A stretch of DNA of 8,307 nt from Deltaproteobacteria bacterium (GTDB taxonomy: Bacteria > Myxococcota_A > UBA9160 > SZUA-336). Below are positions 6,789-8,307 of the stretch, in pieces. The stretch spans positions 1 through 8,307 of the forward strand of contig DAOVBF010000041.1 of the NCBI GenBank assembly GCA_030673955.1. The letters run 5' to 3'. Numbering within the stretch: the first letter of the stretch is position 1; each line of letters begins with the position of its first letter. Below the pieces are notes generated by a model. The model did not search any database, had not been told where the DNA came from, and saw only the letters and a program-made list of their open reading frames with translations. The translations under genes were made by a program, and so were the position numbers.

Positions 6789-7960
6789 CGCCCCACGAAG
6801 CGCAGGAAGACCTCGTCGGCAAAAAGGATTCCCCGCTCGGTTAGACGCAGGTGACTGGCGCTTTCACACACGAGCCCGAGGCTCCGGAGTGCCTCGAGCT
6901 CGGCACCGAAGTGGAGCTCGGGAGAGGCACCGAAGCGGCGTCGATAGTCCGCACGCGAGACCCCGTCGAGCCGCCGGAACCCGAGGTAGAGCGTCTCGCG
7001 CCGCGCATCCTCCTCCGACAGGCTCTCCGCTTCGGCCAGCGGCCGGCGGCCGGCCTCCAGGGCCGACTGCCAGGCCCGCCGCGCCCTCAGATTCTGGAAG
7101 CGCAGCTCGCCCAGCAAGCTCGCGGCGGAGACCCCGAGCCCCAGCACGTCCTCGCGGCACCAGTAACGCTGGTTGTGCCGAGAGCGGTGTCCGGGTCTCG
7201 CGAAGTTCGAGATCTCGTACTGCGCGTAGCCCGCCGCGGCAAGCCGCGCTCGTAGCAGACGTCCCATGCGAACCGACTCATCCTCGCTCGGCAGACGCAG
7301 ACGGCCCCGCGCGTGCGCACGCGCGAACGGCGTGCCGGGTTCGAGGGTGAGCGCATAGGCGGACACGTGGGGAATCCCGAGGTCGATTACGCGCTCTAGA
7401 TCGCGCAAGAGCTCGTCTTCACTCTGGTCCGGCGCAGCGTAAATGAGATCGGCAGAAAGGGACGGGAAGCCCACGGCTAGGCAGGCCTCGAGACCACGCA
7501 GCGCCTCGGCGGCTTTGTGAGCGCGTCCCAGCCTCTTCAGGGTCGTGTCGTGGAGCGATTGCAGGCCGACCGAGAGGCGCGTCACCCCCGTCGCGCGGTA
7601 TTCGGGGACACGTCGGCATTCGAGGATCCCCGGGTTCAGCTCGAGCGTCACCTCGTCAGGAGGTCCACGGAAAGCCGCGGAGAAGGCTCCTAACAAGCGC
7701 TCGATGGAGGCCGCCTGGAGCAGCGACGGGGTGCCCCCGCCGAAATACACCGTAGCCAGCACGCGCGTCTCGAGGCGGTTGGCGAGGGCGGCGCGCGTGA
7801 CTTCCAACTCCCGAAGCAGGAGCTCGACGTAGGCTCGCTCCAGAGCCGGCTCGAGCCGGCCGACGGCGTCGACCGCAAAATCACAATAGGGACACACGCG
7901 CTCGCAAAAGGGAACATGGACATAGACGCCGAGGTCCGCCGAGCTTGTGGGCGCGCTCAC
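6785..7960 (-). CDS. hemW: HemW, radical SAM heme chaperone
   Basis: HemW is a cytoplasmic radical SAM protein that binds heme and delivers it to respiratory hemoproteins; it is often misnamed as an oxygen-independent coproporphyrinogen dehydrogenase. The 391-residue product has the cluster motif CERVCPYCDF with Cys19, Cys23 and Cys26. The residue two beyond Cys26 is Phe, where true HemN has a fourth Cys, which supports HemW. Other family blocks are YFGGGTPS at 72-79 (SAM binding), DLIYAAPDQ at 171-179, YEISNFA at 248-254, HNQRYW at 262-267 (the HNxxYW motif linked to heme binding) and a HemW C-terminal domain. The usual GxGxGAHG/S after HNxxYW reads GLGVSAAS here. Start is GTG at 7960 with AGG four nt upstream. 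It heads the minus-strand cluster, in the order hemW-hrcA-grpE-dnaK-dnaJ also known from Bacillus-type loci. Confidence 0.93.
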   Translation of the reverse strand: MSAPTSSADLGVYVHVPFCERVCPYCDFAVDAVGRLEPALERAYVELLLRELEVTRAALANRLETRVLATVYFGGGTPSLLQAASIERLLGAFSAAFRGPPDEVTLELNPGILECRRVPEYRATGVTRLSVGLQSLHDTTLKRLGRAHKAAEALRGLEACLAVGFPSLSADLIYAAPDQSEDELLRDLERVIDLGIPHVSAYALTLEPGTPFARAHARGRLRLPSEDESVRMGRLLRARLAAAGYAQYEISNFARPGHRSRHNQRYWCREDVLGLGVSAASLLGELRFQNLRARRAWQSALEAGRRPLAEAESLSEEDARRETLYLGFRRLDGVSRADYRRRFGASPELHFGAELEALRSLGLVCESASHLRLTERGILFADEVFLRFVGR

Positions 7961-7973
7961 GCCACCTATCTTA
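7945..7973. promoter_or_regulatory. Possible divergent promoters sharing one -10 core (hemW / M16 protease)
   Basis: The 52-nt gap between hemW and the M16 gene has a single AT-rich block, TATCTTAT, at 7967-7974. On the plus strand TTGTGG (7945-7950), 16 nt and TATCTT (7967-7972) form a weak promoter toward the protease. On the minus strand the same block reads TAAGAT (7973-7968), preceded 18 nt earlier by TTGCCT, pointing toward hemW. Both are imperfect matches to the sigma-70 consensus, so the call rests mainly on position. Confidence 0.25.
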
Positions 7974-8001
7974 TGCGCGCCGGTCGCACTGAGGCAAAGT
8001 C

Positions 8002-8008
8002 AAAGGGG
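8002..8008 (+). promoter_or_regulatory. Ribosome binding site of the M16 protease gene
   Basis: AAAGGGG lies 4 nt before the ATG at 8013, a moderate Shine-Dalgarno with a short spacer. It supports this ATG, which also gives a complete lipoprotein signal. Confidence 0.5.
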
Positions 8009-8012
8009 CACC

Positions 8013-8307
8013 ATGTTCCGCTTGCTCGGGCTCTTCCTAAGCGTCTGGATGCTGACCTCCTGCACCTGGAGCCCCGGGCCGGCAACGGTTCTTGCGACAC
8101 ACCGGGAGGGCCTTTTGCGCACAACGCTGGAGAACGGTCTCAAAGTCCTGCTCGTAGAGGATCACTCGACGCCGGTGGTGGCGCTCAACGTCTGGGTTCG
8201 CGTGGGCAGCGCGGACGAGCGTTCCTCCGAGGGCGGTATGGCCCATGTCTTCGAGCATATGCTCTTCAAGGGAACCGAGCGTCGCGCGGTGGGCGAGATC
8301 GCTCGCA
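8013..8307 (+). CDS. M16-family zinc metalloprotease, predicted lipoprotein (N-terminal part; 3' end outside window)
   Basis: The first 98 codons of an M16 (pitrilysin/processing-peptidase type) zinc protease are present. Residues 1-17 form a lipoprotein signal with lipobox LTSC and Cys17; Thr follows, which fits outer-membrane retention in the periplasm. The mature region opens with the family N-terminal strand (TTLENGLKVLLVEDHSTPVVAL), then VRVGSADE and the inverted zinc motif HVFEH (His78, Glu81, His82) followed by MLFKGT. The distal Glu zinc ligand would lie beyond the window edge. M16 enzymes degrade peptides or process precursors in the envelope; the substrate here cannot be told. Some M16 genes occur as pairs, one copy inactive; this one keeps the catalytic motif. 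It is transcribed away from hemW, so it belongs to a separate transcript. Confidence 0.88.
   Translation, partial: MFRLLGLFLSVWMLTSCTWSPGPATVLATHREGLLRTTLENGLKVLLVEDHSTPVVALNVWVRVGSADERSSEGGMAHVFEHMLFKGTERRAVGEIAR

Noticed and set aside
6727..6822. N-terminal extension of hrcA to 6822
   Set aside because: It overlaps the end of hemW, contains no family-like residues, and the GTG at 6726 has a GGGAG ribosome site.
6785..7960. Reading the radical SAM gene as hemN (coproporphyrinogen III dehydrogenase)
   Set aside because: The motif is CxxxCxxCxF rather than CxxxCxxCxC, and the HNxxYW block and location beside hrcA point to HemW.

Overview
The window is GC-rich chromosomal DNA (roughly 60-65% G+C by eye). 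It carries a conserved heat-shock/chaperone locus of a Gram-negative bacterium. Two predicted lipoproteins with canonical lipoboxes, an LpoA-type envelope protein and the order hemW-hrcA-grpE-dnaK-dnaJ fit a deltaproteobacterium-like lineage (Myxococcota, Desulfobacterota or a neighbouring uncultured phylum). That placement is an inference from gene content and residue style, not a proven assignment.

Layout: six genes lie head to tail on the minus strand. Reading with transcription from right to left they are hemW (heme chaperone, radical SAM), hrcA (heat-shock repressor), grpE (nucleotide exchange factor), dnaK (Hsp70), dnaJ (Hsp40), and an LpoA-like TPR plus periplasmic-binding-protein lipoprotein that runs off the left edge. 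Gaps are 58 nt (hemW-hrcA), 20 nt (hrcA-grpE), about 42 nt (grpE-dnaK) and about 124 nt (dnaK-dnaJ). The lipoprotein start overlaps the dnaJ stop by one base (TGATG). On the plus strand, 52 nt from the hemW start and divergent from it, an M16-family metalloprotease predicted to be a lipoprotein begins and runs off the right edge. The window is almost fully coding; there is no intergenic stretch above about 125 nt, and I saw no RNA gene, mobile element or CRISPR array.

How the genes work together: DnaK, DnaJ and GrpE form the Hsp70 cycle (DnaJ delivers substrate and stimulates ATPase, GrpE releases ADP), and HrcA is the repressor that normally controls such operons through CIRCE operators. No canonical CIRCE is visible; only a degenerate match sits between hemW and hrcA, overlapping a possible promoter. 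HemW delivers heme to respiratory enzymes and often neighbours hrcA. The less expected members are the LpoA-like envelope lipoprotein coupled to dnaJ and the divergent lipoprotein protease, which place two envelope proteins on either flank of the cytoplasmic chaperone operon.

This is mostly an ordinary, conserved housekeeping locus. I did not find a convincing undescribed system. The points worth checking are the dnaJ-coupled lipoprotein, the apparent lack of a good CIRCE, a short DnaK C-terminus, and a few motif substitutions.
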